From NCBI GenBank assembly GCA_000499405.2, contig HG738137.1:20360603-20424602 (forward strand): a DNA stretch of 64,000 nucleotides, read 5' to 3'. The DNA comes from Onchocerca volvulus. Taxonomy: Eukaryota > Nematoda > Chromadorea > Rhabditida > Onchocercidae. Positions 1 through 13,000 of the stretch are shown here, piece by piece. The position numbers and the translations under genes are program-made. The notes below the pieces were generated by a model. It was not told where the DNA came from. It ran no database searches and saw only the letters and a list, made by a program, of their open reading frames with translations. The stretch's first letter is position 1; the number at the start of each line of letters is the position of its first letter.

Positions 1-3000
1 TTCCAGCAGTCTGTGTTGTTAAATATTGCTGATCCCTCATCGCTAATCGTCTCGGCTGTTAGCAATAATTTGGTGAAGTGTATCATAGTTGGCACATCAA
101 TTTGTCTTGTTTACTTTAGCGATTCTCCTCCGCATTTTTGTGACATGATAAATGGTGAATGAAATATCTGAGGTGAAGACTTGATTGATTTTTGACATTC
201 TTTGCCGTTTTTAAATTCCAATTCGTTAATGAAGAAATAATTAGTGGAGGATTATGGATATCATCATTTATGTTCTTCCGAGGGAAACCAAAATGTCTTT
301 ACTAAAAATAAATTATTGAAGGAAAAGATGTGAAAAGACATCGGTTGGATGTGAACTGTTGTTTTTCTTGCATCCTGCTGTAAGCTTTCGGACTTTCACA
401 AGCTTCATTTCTTGGCATCTCAAAGTTCCTGCAAATCATTTGAAGTGTCTTTGATTATAAAGTTGTGATATAAAATTGAAACTCGAACTTTAACTATGAT
501 CTGTTTGCTTACTAATTACATAATTGTTTCTGGAATGATCATTTTGCTAATAATTACTTATTCGTGAGAAATAAATCTCTGGTACGCGTCAATCCGACTT
601 CTTGAGCATTATCATTCCCAGTTCTCTAATCCACCAATCATGACTTTTTGTTGCTTTTCGCCGATTATTCAGTGTGAAATTGTACTTTTTTTATCTGATT
701 CGCTGGATTTAGATTCTTGTTCCAAAATGATATACAATATCAGTTATTATTAAATTTATCAATAGTTTTTTTACGCACAATTAATAGAACAATCTTTGAT
801 GAATGCTAGTGATTCTTTGTTGTTTAATAATTCTTTATTGCTTATGTCAAGAATTTTACATATCACTTGCTCATGCACTATTTCTAGGTCTCCTTGGTAA
901 TTCTTACCGATAAAAGGAGTTATCTTTTGCAAATATGATATCGTCCTGAAACAAATTTAAAAATTAGTCTTTAAATGTCAGTTGATCATTACATTTTTCA
1001 AAAGAAAAAGTACCGAAAAACTACATTAAGCCACTTCTTTGAATAACTCAAGGAAATCCTCGATTATTGCAGAGTTTGAATGGAACAAGAACTGAAGGAC
1101 TTTGATATAGGTATATAAACTGAATGAAGAAAACTTGTATTTATAGTTGGTCGAATTTCGACACATAATCCCCAATATGTACAATCGCACAAATCTTCAA
1201 GAATCAGAAATCCATGTTATGTATTGGCCGGTTTAACCAATCATGTAATTGAAATTTCTGCTCCTACAATTAATTCCAAAAATGAATAGGTGTAAACGAA
1301 GTATTTGCCAAATATTTTTGCTGAGCATAACAAAATATTCCACTTTGATTGCTCAAGCTTAACAGTGCATCAATTGCCACGTGATATGATGAGAAGATTA
1401 TTTCGATTGTTGTTAAGTCTAATAAATATTAAGAAACGTAAATTAGAAGTGATCTAAAGTGATCCATAAAAGCTAATGCAAATTCTTGACATTATATGAT
1501 GCCTCAAATCTGAACAAATCTCATTCATTGCCGTAGCTTTGCCGAATTCCAGAAGTTGCCTCGCCATTTTTGAACTTTGGTGAGATTACACATGGTTGAT
1601 TGCGATGCAAAATGCAATATTTATGCTATAACAAATGTTTTCGAATAATGAATTTTTTGATGATGAATGTGCAGAAAATGGGAAAAGTTTCTACTGTCAA
1701 TTTGAGATGGAAATGCCAACAAAACATTGCTATCACTTTAGATATTGAAATTTTGTTGGAAATTTTGCTAGTATAATATTGTAAGATGCTTTTTCTCCTA
1801 TTTTTAAAAACCTGTATTGTTCTTCTTCAATTCAGTCCGGCAAACAACACAAAAAATATACGTTTAGAACAGCGCTTTACATTTAGTAGTTGGAACTACC
1901 ATGATAGATATTCTTCATGTGATAACATGGAACAGTTAGATATAAACATTTTGCATTTTACTAAAAAATTTACCCATGAAATGAAATCAGTATTGCATTG
2001 AGGAACAGTTTTTCAAGCATGTAATTTGGAATTCATGAAATTTATAAAAATACAATTTATTTCTTCCATAGTTATTTTAATGTAAACATAATCGATGAAC
2101 TGCTGGAAAGGATCGGACAGTTTCATTCAATTATGAATTTATGACTTATACTTTATTTCGAAACTTCAATTTATTCTTACTTTTTAATATTGTGACAATA
2201 TCTAAAATATCTATTTGCTTATTTGAACCTTCTAAACATGCGTTTCGCTCAAAAAAACTGTACTGTGTCAACTCATTCCTTGGCATTGTTTGTGACGATG
2301 AAAATATGCATGTTTCGTATGAATCCGAGATCAAACTAATTTTAATCATTAAGATCAGTCAACAAGTATTACGAGGTTTATTTCTGTGCATTGCTATCAC
2401 TTTCTCTTTCTCCTATTCTTTTATTTATGGCTTGTAAATTGATTATCATTTGGCTAATAACTGCAAAATTGTATTTTAAGCAAATTTAACCGTCAAGAAA
2501 TTAAGATAATTAATTGATTAGCATCATAGAACTATCTATCAGTAGTTTCTATAGGTCAAAACCCTCAGTAAAGAAAGGAATAAGATCAGAACATGTTTGA
2601 AGAACAAATGCTATCTATTATTGTTACCAGTTCAATTTGTAGAAATTTTAAAATGTACCAATGATAAATCAAAAAAAGTCAAATCCGTCTATTATCCAAA
2701 TGAAATCCATCCATTATTGATTTCCTAAATTTCTGATTTAATAAGACGACAATGTTTAGTGGTTCAAGCTTTCAAGCCACAAAGTTCAAGCGACAGTTTA
2801 AATACTTGCATGTCATAACGTGAGTCTGCAAGTATATTCTGCATGCAATACTTCTTAATCAGAAGCTAGTTTTAACAAGTCAATTGCTACAGTAGATGAC
2901 ATTGGGATAATAGGTCAAACACGTTGGCCAACTCAACTTTGCTATTACATTTTATCACGGTTATACTGCATTCACATATCACGTTGGGACGTGATTTGTT

Positions 3001-3600
3001 AATCTTCGTCAAACATTTGTCAATCAATACTAGCTGAAGTGATGCTGCTGTTGTAGCGTGAACTTCTTGACGTCACTAAGGTTAAAGTTTGCGTTTACAA
3101 GGAAATACCTAAGGGAATGTCGCATCAGACTAGAAATCGACCCAATGAGATGTGTGCGCGTGCAAGTCGACGTATGTGAGTGCGCGTTTGCATATCGGTG
3201 TGTGTCTGTATGTGTATGTGTATATGCAACAAATAGCAATGAGAGATGAATAAAGAAAAGTGAGGAGAAGAGGAAGAGCGATGCATCGGGCAGTAACAAA
3301 TTTTGTTGACAAACATCTGATATGATGAATGCATTCGGTGTCGCATACTGTTCTTGAAAATGGCATTTACTGGGAGATGTGATGGAGGTCAAAGATGATC
3401 GTATCGTTTATTATGTTCAAATAATGAAAAGTTGTCATTTTATTCATTGAATCTTAAATCTCCGAAAGTTCTTAATCGCGCGCCTTATCTATATAGAAAC
3501 ACACGTCTACTAGAATGCAACGTTGCATCAAAATTTCAAATCAGTTGGTGAAGAATTTGAAATGTTCTGTGGAAATGAACAACGAATACGAACATTTACA
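1..3600. other. AT-rich stretch with no supportable gene
   Basis: I see no conserved protein motif, no chain of phase-compatible exons and no RNA gene here. Short open frames, such as those near 1786-2001 and 2141-2437, have low-complexity hydrophobic translations typical of AT-rich noncoding DNA. The only clear structure is the TG-rich tract near 3150. Sequence distal to the membrane-protein gene that ends at 3615 could include regulatory DNA, but nothing specific is visible. Confidence 0.5.
3150..3230. repeat. Degenerate TG/CG microsatellite
   Basis: The + strand is dominated by TG and CG dinucleotides with short interruptions (TGTGTGCGCGTG, later GTGTGTCTGTATGTGTATGTG). It keeps several frames open on both strands and so produces false histidine/threonine-rich open frames. 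It is a simple sequence repeat and not coding. Confidence 0.8.
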
Positions 3601-3614
3601 TTTTTATTTATAGA

Positions 3615-5609
3615 TTATATGACATGCAACACATATTCAAGTGTTTGGCTCCATTCCTTGGCCTGCTTCTCTCGAATTTCGATGATTTTCTGTACATAAG
3701 GGCAGATGAAATCTTGCTGCCTTTAAGAAGTGCTGAGCAAAACCAATATATTTGAGGCTAGTTATTATTCGATTGAGTCAGAAAAATCCTTCAAAAAAAA
3801 AAACCTTTCATTTTATGCCTGTTACTAAACTGACTTCAGCTTTTTCAGATAACAAAAAGATATCAAACATACCCAAAAGTAACCTTTAGTACTACTGTTT
3901 GTGTTTTATGAATCATTTGATTTAATCGGTCGGCCACCTTTGCCAGTAATTACAATGTTATAAATAACAATGACAATTGCAATTATATGACAGATATTCA
4001 CGAAAATCATTGTAATGCGATATAATGTACACGTGAAACAACGACGAAAATTCTCTCTGCAAAATTTTTATGATAATGGGATCTCACAAAATTGAATTCA
4101 ATCAAGTTAATAGCTCTTAATACAAAGTTCATAGCAAAATATATCTTCTTACCTTCTGCTAATGGTAACCACATAGCATAGTGCAAAGAAATAACTTACC
4201 TGGTTTCATGTTTTGGATTAAGCGGCAGACAGCACCAAAAGAAGCGTAATTTGGTGAACTTGACAATACCCCATGACAGTGCTATCAATTTAATCCAGGA
4301 TGCAAGATATGCTGGACTTGATATAGATATGCGTGGCTCATATGTGAATAACACATTTAATAGAATTGGTAATGGTACCTAGAAATGACAGATTACGGTG
4401 CACGTTCATATATATATAAAGTTGATTCAATAATTGATTCCGTTTTTCCTTACCACCACGATTCAATTTTATTTTGATCTCAAGTCGTCAGAGATGGAAG
4501 CTGTCATCAATAACTCGAAGAAGACAAATGTCATCGCTTTTGATCCATTTTCAAGCACTCATGTTAATTTATTATTTCAGAAAATTTTTCTAAATATTTC
4601 ATTCGATTTTATAAATTTGAGCCAAAGTTTATCTATTGATATTTAAAATCTTTAGAGAAAGAAAGACATTTACTTCTTCAGCAGCAAGTACCAGTGATTT
4701 AGCTAATCTAGCGTTGAAGACATTTTCGAAATCGTTCTTCAGTGTCAAGCAAACATCGGTCATCTCGAAAACATAAACAATCAAAGAAATACCAGTGAAA
4801 AAGAAATAAGCATAAGCAGCTATCACAGCTATATTACTTTGAAAATTCGGTAAAAATTCTGCTATCCTGTAAAAATCTCTACATATTTATAGAAATTTAA
4901 AATTTGAATACTTTTTATAAGTGTTCATGATTCTTATACTTATCCAATTCACGACAAGATTAGAATTGGTGAAAAAATGAGAGGTTACGTCGAAACACTT
5001 TAAAACCTTATTTATTCCTACATGCCTCTATCAAATTTTTGACAATGCAAAAAAAAAGGATTAGAAAAGAGAAATGATGATTTTACGGGGTTTTCTATTT
5101 TTCTACCATCCTTTTTTCCTCGGAGCATATTCATAAATTCAATAAGCGATTCGATGATTAGTTATCATTCTATCTGTATTTCTGTTTCTTTTCTACTTGA
5201 AGCAGTAAATAATCCAATCTACAATCTGTTAATATCTACAAACTTGTTGCAAAAGAGGAAATCAGCTATCAGATCAAGCGTCGAAGCGAATAGCGTCACA
5301 ACAGCTACAACTCGTAGAGGTGGTGCCCACTCCAGCGTGTCCCTGTAAAAAGATAAGCAGTAGTTCCTGATGTTCTCAACAATTTTAAATGATTTAAATT
5401 CAGTTATTATGGAAACTGGCAAAGGAGAAATCTAGATAGAAATGGTAATATTTTAACAGTGAGGAAATTACAGTTTAAGTGTGTTTCTCATTAATGTTTT
5501 ATATTGTTTTTTTTTTTTTTCATGGCAAGTTTGTAGTTGACACGAAAAAAAAATTTTTGTGAGATTACTTTGGACTGCCACTTTTTGCCCATGCAATTCG
5601 ACGACCCAT
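3615..5609 (-). CDS. Five-exon multi-pass membrane protein, family not recognised
   Basis: Exons on the - strand are 5609-5569, 5342-5244, 4866-4674, 4378-4200 and 3720-3615. All four junctions keep frame and give 205 residues. The product starts MGRRIAWAKSGSPK and has about four hydrophobic segments: residues 22-42 (VVAVVTLFAS), 62-81 (AYAYFFFTGISLIVYVFE), 112-124 (PLPILLNVLF) and 138-152 (WIKLIALSWGIV). A basic, cysteine-containing stretch (LRFFWCCLPLNPKHE) and a charged C-terminal helix follow. The start lies just after a TTTAATTTCAG acceptor, as expected for a trans-spliced leader, and an AATAAA lies within a few bases of the stop. I do not recognise the family. The pattern of helices loosely recalls small XK-like proteins, but I would not assign that. 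The matching phases make a real gene likely. Confidence 0.7.
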
Positions 5610-6159
5610 TCTGAATAATACTGAAATTAAAATTAATTTTCGAGGAATGCCGATGAAAACTAAATTCCAAATTTGAAATTCAATTTACGAATTTGGATGA
5701 ATTAATAAATCTACAGTAAAAGCTGAAGACAAGTAAATAAATAACAAAATGCATGCTAATTATTTGCTTATATCTTTAAATAGTTAAAAATAAACCATTA
5801 TAGACTAGAAATAAATGATAAAGAATGAATTTAAACAGAAAGAATATTCTTTTTGACACTCACACATTATTAAAATTGAAATTCAGAGGTATAATGCTTA
5901 AAACAGTCTCTCAGAACTTGACAGTAATCAAAAAACAAAAAAAAAAAAGAAAGAATGAAAAAAGAAATAGAAGATAAAAGAATGCAAGACTCGTCGGTAA
6001 AACCGAAATATTTTATAAATATAACGAAATAATCCGAAAAAATTTTGTAAAATTTTTCAGGTAAAGACTCCCTTATCTACATCTAAGCACAAAGGCCCTT
6101 ATTTTCTTCGGACTTGCTAAGAGAAATTATGGACATGAGCATTATTGGAAAAATCCAGA

Positions 6160-7200
6160 TGCAATTATTGCAAACAAGAAGTATTAAAGGTCAAGAAGCG
6201 TGAAGATAGTTCAAAGGGATCAAACAAGCCGACAAACACATTTACCATCAAAAAGACAAGCGTGTTTATCGAAAACGATAAAAGGCTCTGATGGTTCAAA
6301 ACTTTCTCAAAAGGCTCAAAACGCTCCGATTTACAGATAAACAAAGTGAAGTCGACATAATCATAAAGCGACAGATTGGAAATTAGGAAAGGAGGAAGAG
6401 ATTTGAAAGGATTTAAAAGGTTCGGATTTTGGAGCAAGTGAATTCTGTTTAGAGCAGCAGCTAGAATTCAAGTTCTGCTTGAAGCTATGATTGACAATTA
6501 TTATGATACCACGAGCCGGCATGTCTATCAGTTCCACAAAATGAACATAACCAACCGAAAGAAAGATTCTGAAATTTTTCAACAAAGTTAAGGAACTCGA
6601 TTTAAAACTATTAGATCAAAGCCTTTCGAGAGAGAAGCTGAAGTTGAAATAAATAACAAATCGAGTGATGGGAAATGTCATGAACTCGAAACTCAAGTTG
6701 CAAATATTACTCACAATTTGAAAATAAAAGATGAATCGAGCAAGAAGTTTGTTATTGATGTTGAAAATTAGAACACCAACTGTTATCTCGCAACAATGCA
6801 TTGGCTCATTACAGAAATGAAATTATTGAATTAGGTAACAAAATGTATCAGTTGGATAAACCGATTAGAAACGACGAATGCGGAAATAGCAGCATTGGTT
6901 CATCTTTCTCAAATTGAAACAGATCTTGAGGAATTCACCCAAGTCAACCATTATATTGCTGATTTAAGAAATCAAATAGTTAAGCTTCAACAAGATTTGG
7001 ATGTGTGAAAGAAGTTAACGATGAAACAATCCGGAATCAGTTACGTATGAAACTATTTGAAGAAGTTCTTCCGGATCTGGATCAAGAGAAATTAACGACG
7101 AAACAGCCCGAAATCATCAATCACATTCAAAACTAAGGGAAGAAATTTGTCTGGGAATAGGTCAAAAGCTGGAGTTCAAATTCGGAGTTGCATTGACACG
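6160..7200 (+). pseudogene. Decayed intermediate-filament-like coiled-coil gene
   Basis: No long frame is open, but successive patches in shifting frames read as a coiled-coil protein. Near 6395-6440 the + strand reads RFERI(stop)KVRILEQVN, like the start of the rod in intermediate filaments and lamins (consensus roughly RxxxYIxKVRxLExxN). From about 6610 a stretch starting EREAEVEINNKSSDGKCHE runs on as charged helix. At 6950-7040 there is DLRNQIVKLQQDLDV followed by NDETIRNQLR, resembling the end of coil 1. The DETIRNQL segment is then repeated in altered form near 7090 (NDETARNHQS). Many stops and frame changes mean it cannot encode a full protein. Another decayed coiled-coil gene is possible. 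A related fragment lies at 45.3-45.6 kb. Confidence 0.45.
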
Positions 7201-7209
7201 ACCATAGCT

Positions 7210-10000
7210 ATTAGTAAGGAGAGTAAGAGATTCGTAAAGACTATATTTTATCCAGGGATTTTTATTAACTTTGGAAATAATTTTTAAGTTTTTTGTTTTA
7301 GAAAAAATTGTTACATGCGTTAAACCTAATTACATTATCAATATAAAAAAGTAAAGTGCTATGACAGAGAATATCAGATCTTCGCACATTTCAGAAATCA
7401 CTCTATTTCGGACTTCTTTCATCCAAGGATTATTTCGTAGAACGGATTCACGGCAGTAGTTTACACGAAAAGAATGATGGAATTGCATGCATGCTGCAGT
7501 CCACATGCTCTACAAGGCATATATTTACGAAATCTCGAGTATCAGTAGTTCAATTTATTTAAAAAATTATTCAAGAGTTGTATATTCTTCACTCAATTCT
7601 AATAATATGGACGAATTAAAGAACACACAAAAAAAAAAAAAAAAAAACGCTGTATCTCAAATATTGTACTTTCGCATTCTATTCTGAAAATTTTCTTTCT
7701 TGAACAGAAATTTCTGAAATTTCTATATCTCTTGGAATTTTACATTGATTTCAAGAATCCAACCTAAGCATCATTCATTCTGAAAGCAATTTTGATTCCA
7801 TGCATCTTCAAAATGAATGACTGCAAGATTTTTTCTTGCAAAAGTCAGTCAGTTTTCCCTGCTCTTTAGAATTAGTCGGCGAGAAGGAAATAAAACTGAG
7901 AAAAGCAGAAGTAAATGTGATTGTGGATAAGAATAAGAATTCTTGATAGTGATTAATTACTTGCGGATCACGAGAGGTATCAGTCTTCAGTAATGCTTAA
8001 AGAATCTACTTTCAGTGCAATCAATTTCAGTATTTGATCGTCTAGCCGATAGTCTGGAAAATTGACACCACAACACGAAGATTCCAGACATTCAGAAACT
8101 AAACTATCTGATTTCATGTCTGAGAGGCAATTCTTTATTAGCTGTAAAAGATTATCATATCATCCCAGAGAATTATGAATTAATAAGAAAGATGTTAATT
8201 GAAAATCAACCTGAAAAAAACTTTTTCGAGCGTATATTGAATTTTTTTGATATATTAAAGTTAAAATTTTCCTTTCTTAATTTCAAATGTCAGTGTAAAA
8301 TCAAAGAAATGTTATGCAAATTTCATTTTAAGAAGTAATTTACACTGAATTTCAAATAATTAATGCAAGTATTTATCTGAATCTATGCTCAATTACCTGT
8401 TAATTACCTCGGGTTACCTGTTAAACCAGTCATAAGTCTGAATTTTTTTTTGCTCTAAAATATATATAATATCAGAAAATTCGCATAAGACACTATGAAA
8501 AACAAATTAAAATGTGCTAAATATTTACATTTATTGATACGAAACATGAAGCCTAATTAAAAAACTTTTTGAAATAGCCAATTAAAATGAGTCTTATTCT
8601 TATTTTCATCAAATTATGATTAATTTCAGTTGTATTATTTTATGTCGACAGGAAGTATTTATTATTTTATTTGGACAGAAAAGAATTATGATTTTTATGG
8701 ACAGATTTTGGAAAGTGGAAAAGAAATAACTTCTTCAGACTTGTTTTTTCTTTCGATTTTTTTTTTCGTTATTTTTATCTGAGGCTTTATGATTCATGTG
8801 TTTTTTTGTTCTCGAGTTCTGTATTTACATTTGTCTATGACTGAAGTATTATTCGCTTGAATAGAAATTATCTTGAAGACGAATTTTTTCTTTTTTTTGA
8901 AATGTTTGAAAATTTTATTCTCTTTCATCTCTCGATAATTGCTGATTTATAATCCTCAGATTGCATTTATTTAAATCACTTTAGGAAATTAATCATTGAT
9001 TTTTAGAATTTATCCTGTTACGAATCTGAATTAATAACTCTTATCGATTGTTTTATTCAGAATGATAAAATCTGAGGTATGGGTGCTGTTTCATATTTGA
9101 ATTGAAATATGATAAATGTACAGTATTAGCAGAAATCTTTTACATTAGGAACAAGCCTAACAGAGTATCGAGCAGTAATTGACAGTTTTTTTAAATATAA
9201 ATGGCATTTGAATTTGCTCTCAAGAAAAAGTATAAAAAGGAGAAAACTGCCTGTTATGACTGTTTACGCCCGCTCATTGCTTAAATTTAGACACAGCTTA
9301 ACCTTATAGTAACTGTTGCCTTAAATCTCAAAAAAAAAAAAAAAAAATTAAACTCATGAAAGTTTATTTTAGATTCTTCATTTAATTACGAACAGAACAT
9401 CTATGCTTTAAATTAATTTTTCTTTTTTTTGTTTTTTATATGTACATTCATTATCACAATGTGACAGCTCTAAAAAATGAAATCGATCCAACAAAGATCA
9501 GATTTATTTAGAAGATGGTGTTGTCTTGAATTCAAGCTGATTCATAACAGAATCCATTCTGCAATATGCATTTATAGAAAATAAACACTTAAATAACATG
9601 ATTACCTAATAAATAATTAATTAACTGAGATATTTTCTCACTCAAAAATATGCAAAGATATGATCTAACCGTTGAAGAGAAAGAATTAGCTTGCAGATTT
9701 CAAGACATACTTTATCAAATATGCAACGGAAATAATTATCAGTGATTGGTTTGGAATTATGATAGCACTTAAAAACACTGCTATCATCAGTACGTTTTGC
9801 ATCTCACAACTGCTTCGAATATGGTCAGCTCATTCTCTATATATTTTATTATTTCTACCGAAATCAATTTGTACAAGTTGTTATTTGAATTATTATGCTT
9901 TCTTAGCTTACTTCTTTCGTCAAAAAATTTTATTTCATTTCTTTCTTTATTTATTTTTTTCTATAATTTGCATCAAATTTAATTTCAATTCTCACTACAG
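7210..10000. other. AT-rich intergenic DNA
   Basis: Nothing coding is supportable here. The stretch contains several A and T homopolymers (for example 7628-7646 and 9330-9347) and short open frames of hydrophobic, low-complexity translation. Its right end should hold the promoter or outron of the guanylate cyclase. A splice acceptor (TTCTCACTACAG) ends near 10000, a possible trans-splice site for that gene. Confidence 0.5.
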
Positions 10001-10038
10001 CTCGTAACCAATAAGTAAATTAAAAAAGACGGTTAAAA

Positions 10039-13000
10039 ATGGTTATCTTTTTAGTAGAATTATTGGCATTGAAGTTACATTGACAGCAGAAGAAATTTCT
10101 TTTTTTTTCCAATATTCACATTTCAGATCGGTTGGTTACATGAATGTTTTCGCAGGATGGTTTTTGAACAATACGGCAAAGATGTGTGGCTGAAAATTTT
10201 GCAAGTTTTTATTTTTTATCTGTAAAGTAATGATTAATTTCTTACTTTTATTAAATGCCCATACAAATCTAAAAACAGAACCACTTCTATACTTCTATAC
10301 GAAAATATTTTAAAAAATGAAAAAGATGGAAGTTTGATGAACTGAAAAATCTCACTGCGGGATATTATTTGGAAAATAATGCTGCTTTGCGTAAAGGAAA
10401 AATTCCAAATATTTGGGTATTACTTATCTTCGTATCTAACATCTCTACCGACAAGTTGATACAAAGCTCTACAATCTGCTGATCATACAGTTCTGTATAT
10501 TTCTCCCATCATCATTAACTTAATTAATTGGAATGATCTTACTTAACTGCATGACTGAGTTTCGTTCAGTATTTTATTCTATTTAGATTCAGGATTTCCT
10601 CCGAAATGAGGAAAGTGGTTTTGTTTGAAAATACGATTTTTCTTTTCAAGTAGTTTTTTAGAGTCAGGTAGACTGTAGTAGAGATAATTTATGTCAAAAT
10701 GGGTTTCAAAGTTATAAAAACATGAAGAGATTGAATAATCAAGGTGATCTTAATCCCTAAGTTATCAATATATTTCAAAATATGGATCAATTCTAAAATG
10801 AAGCGAATCTTTTTTCGAAAGTGCAATCAAAAGTAACAATTTATGAAAACTTCTAGGATCAAGTACTGGAGAAAAAAAGACAGAGAAAATATCTTAGAAG
10901 AATTGAAATAGATAAGATTGACTTCAAAATATTTTTCAAAATATTTTGCGTGCAAGAAAAATTTATTAGTTTGCGTGTTAATAATGTTTGCTAGAAAGCT
11001 TTTCGGTAATAATAAAGATGAATCGTTATTCTTAAATTTTCCTTGCATAAATTTTGAGCCAATATTAAAACGTGTTTTAATGTCGAAATTTTTGAGAAAT
11101 TAATTATAAAATGGAGTGTTTTTTTTTTCACAATTACATGACAGCAATTCGAAATATTATTTTTGTTTCATCTTGTAATTGCCATTTTGAAATATTTGAA
11201 AACATTTTTTGATTTATTATGATTTTTGGGAATGCAACTGAATTATATTATCAAAGATAATTACAATTTTTTTTAGTTTTTTGATGGTCTAAAAAACCTA
11301 AAAAATTCTAGAAATTATTTGAAAAATTTTGAAATGCATTTCTTATATTCCAATTTAAACTTTTATTTTGTGAAAGAAAAATACGAGAATCACTTTTTGC
11401 AAAAAGCAGTTTTTATAACTGTTCAATGGACAAACAATAATAATTTTTAAATGAAAACTTCTGCTAATAAAATGAAACTAAAGAAAATTGGTGGTCAAGT
11501 TGCTTGCACTAATACGGAGTATCTTTTATTTCGCTTTTTGCTGCAAACTTTTATTGGTTGCAGAAATTCTTGCAATCTGAAAAAAGGCGAGGAATGCGTT
11601 TTGACGTGGTATTACGACGACGAGATAACAATGGAATTGGCTCGTGCTGTTTCCCGTGTTTTAAGTATATATTTTCAAGTTTTCAGATATCTTTAAGCAA
11701 ATTGAAGAGATTGATTCTACTTTTTCCCTTGAACCGAAATTGATGTCGAGAAGAGAATTCAAATAATTTGATTATTGCAAGACTTATGAAAATGAATCAT
11801 TTTTGCTCTCTTCGAAATTTCAAAGAATGAATAATTTAAATCGTTTATAAAATACTACGATGTTCGTACAGTACTTTTCAAATTTTTTGCTGTATTGCTT
11901 TAAGATTGAAACTTTTTGAGCTTTAAAAATTAGCTTCTAATTTTTGAAAATGACTTAGATCTTTCGTTGAATGCAGTTTGGGAAACTTTTGGTGAATATT
12001 TTGTACAATTTGTCATGCAGACTGGATGGGATGAACTTTTACAAGCACTTGCTTACGATCTCAAAGTATTCATTTTGAAAATTAAATTCATCTCCAGCTC
12101 TGATTCCCATGTTTGTCAGTAGATAATAGGCAAATAATGATAATTTGCAAAAATTCTGAATAAAATTAAGGTTGCGAAAATTGAAAATATTTTGTAAACA
12201 CATTTCTGAAAGGATTCCAAAAAATGGAATTTAGTTAAGAAATTCGCATTGATCGAACCATTTGAAGCCAAATTTCAATGTTCTATTTTCAGACTTCTAC
12301 TTAATGAATTAAATTTCTGTTCGATAATTTAATGATTTAATTTGCCTAAAGGGTTTCCTGAATAGTTTGAACACAGTGCATCATTTTGTTGATCAAATGA
12401 CCTTCTCGATGAAATTACGTGAACCATTGTTTCGTTGTGAATTCAACAATGATGGAAGCCTGCTATTACACTATTATTCATCGCGTACAGGATTCCCGGG
12501 TATTGTCAAAGGTGTCACCAAATTATTGCATATTTCAATCGATTACTTATAATTTAATTTGTTCCTGTCAGTGATATCTTGTATGAGCTATTCATCGATC
12601 AAAGCTGATCTGTCAATAACGAAGTTTATTTGCTATGTCAAATGCCAACACATCTATCCTTCAACAAAATACTGTCTTGCATATCCCATGCACTGGAAAA
12701 TCCTCTTTTCACTTTTGTTTCTTTTTTTTTCTTTTGCACTTGGATGCTCTGAATATCAACGTTGATAGAAAAAAGAGAACTTATCAGTTGCAGAATTAGA
12801 ATGTCACCTTAACAGCTTATTGACCTATGATGTGGTGGTAAAATGTTGGCTAGATGGTCAATTATGAATTCTTAAAGTTTCATGACTTTGAAAGTAATAT
12901 GGAATCAAAAATAGTCAGTAATTTTACTATGATTTTAGATGGATTATAAAAAATGACGATTAAAGATATTTTAATAGCAAAGATTTTTCGTAGTTTCAGG

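Noticed and set aside
3030..3392. Overlapping threonine/histidine-rich open frames on the - strand
   Set aside because: They are translations of the TG microsatellite.
12511..12765. Open frames continuing from the H-NOX exon (GVTKLLHISIDYL and the following frame)
   Set aside because: They are intron read-through; splicing at 12511 to 13000 gives GIVREVSKKIFG, which fits the H-NOX domain.
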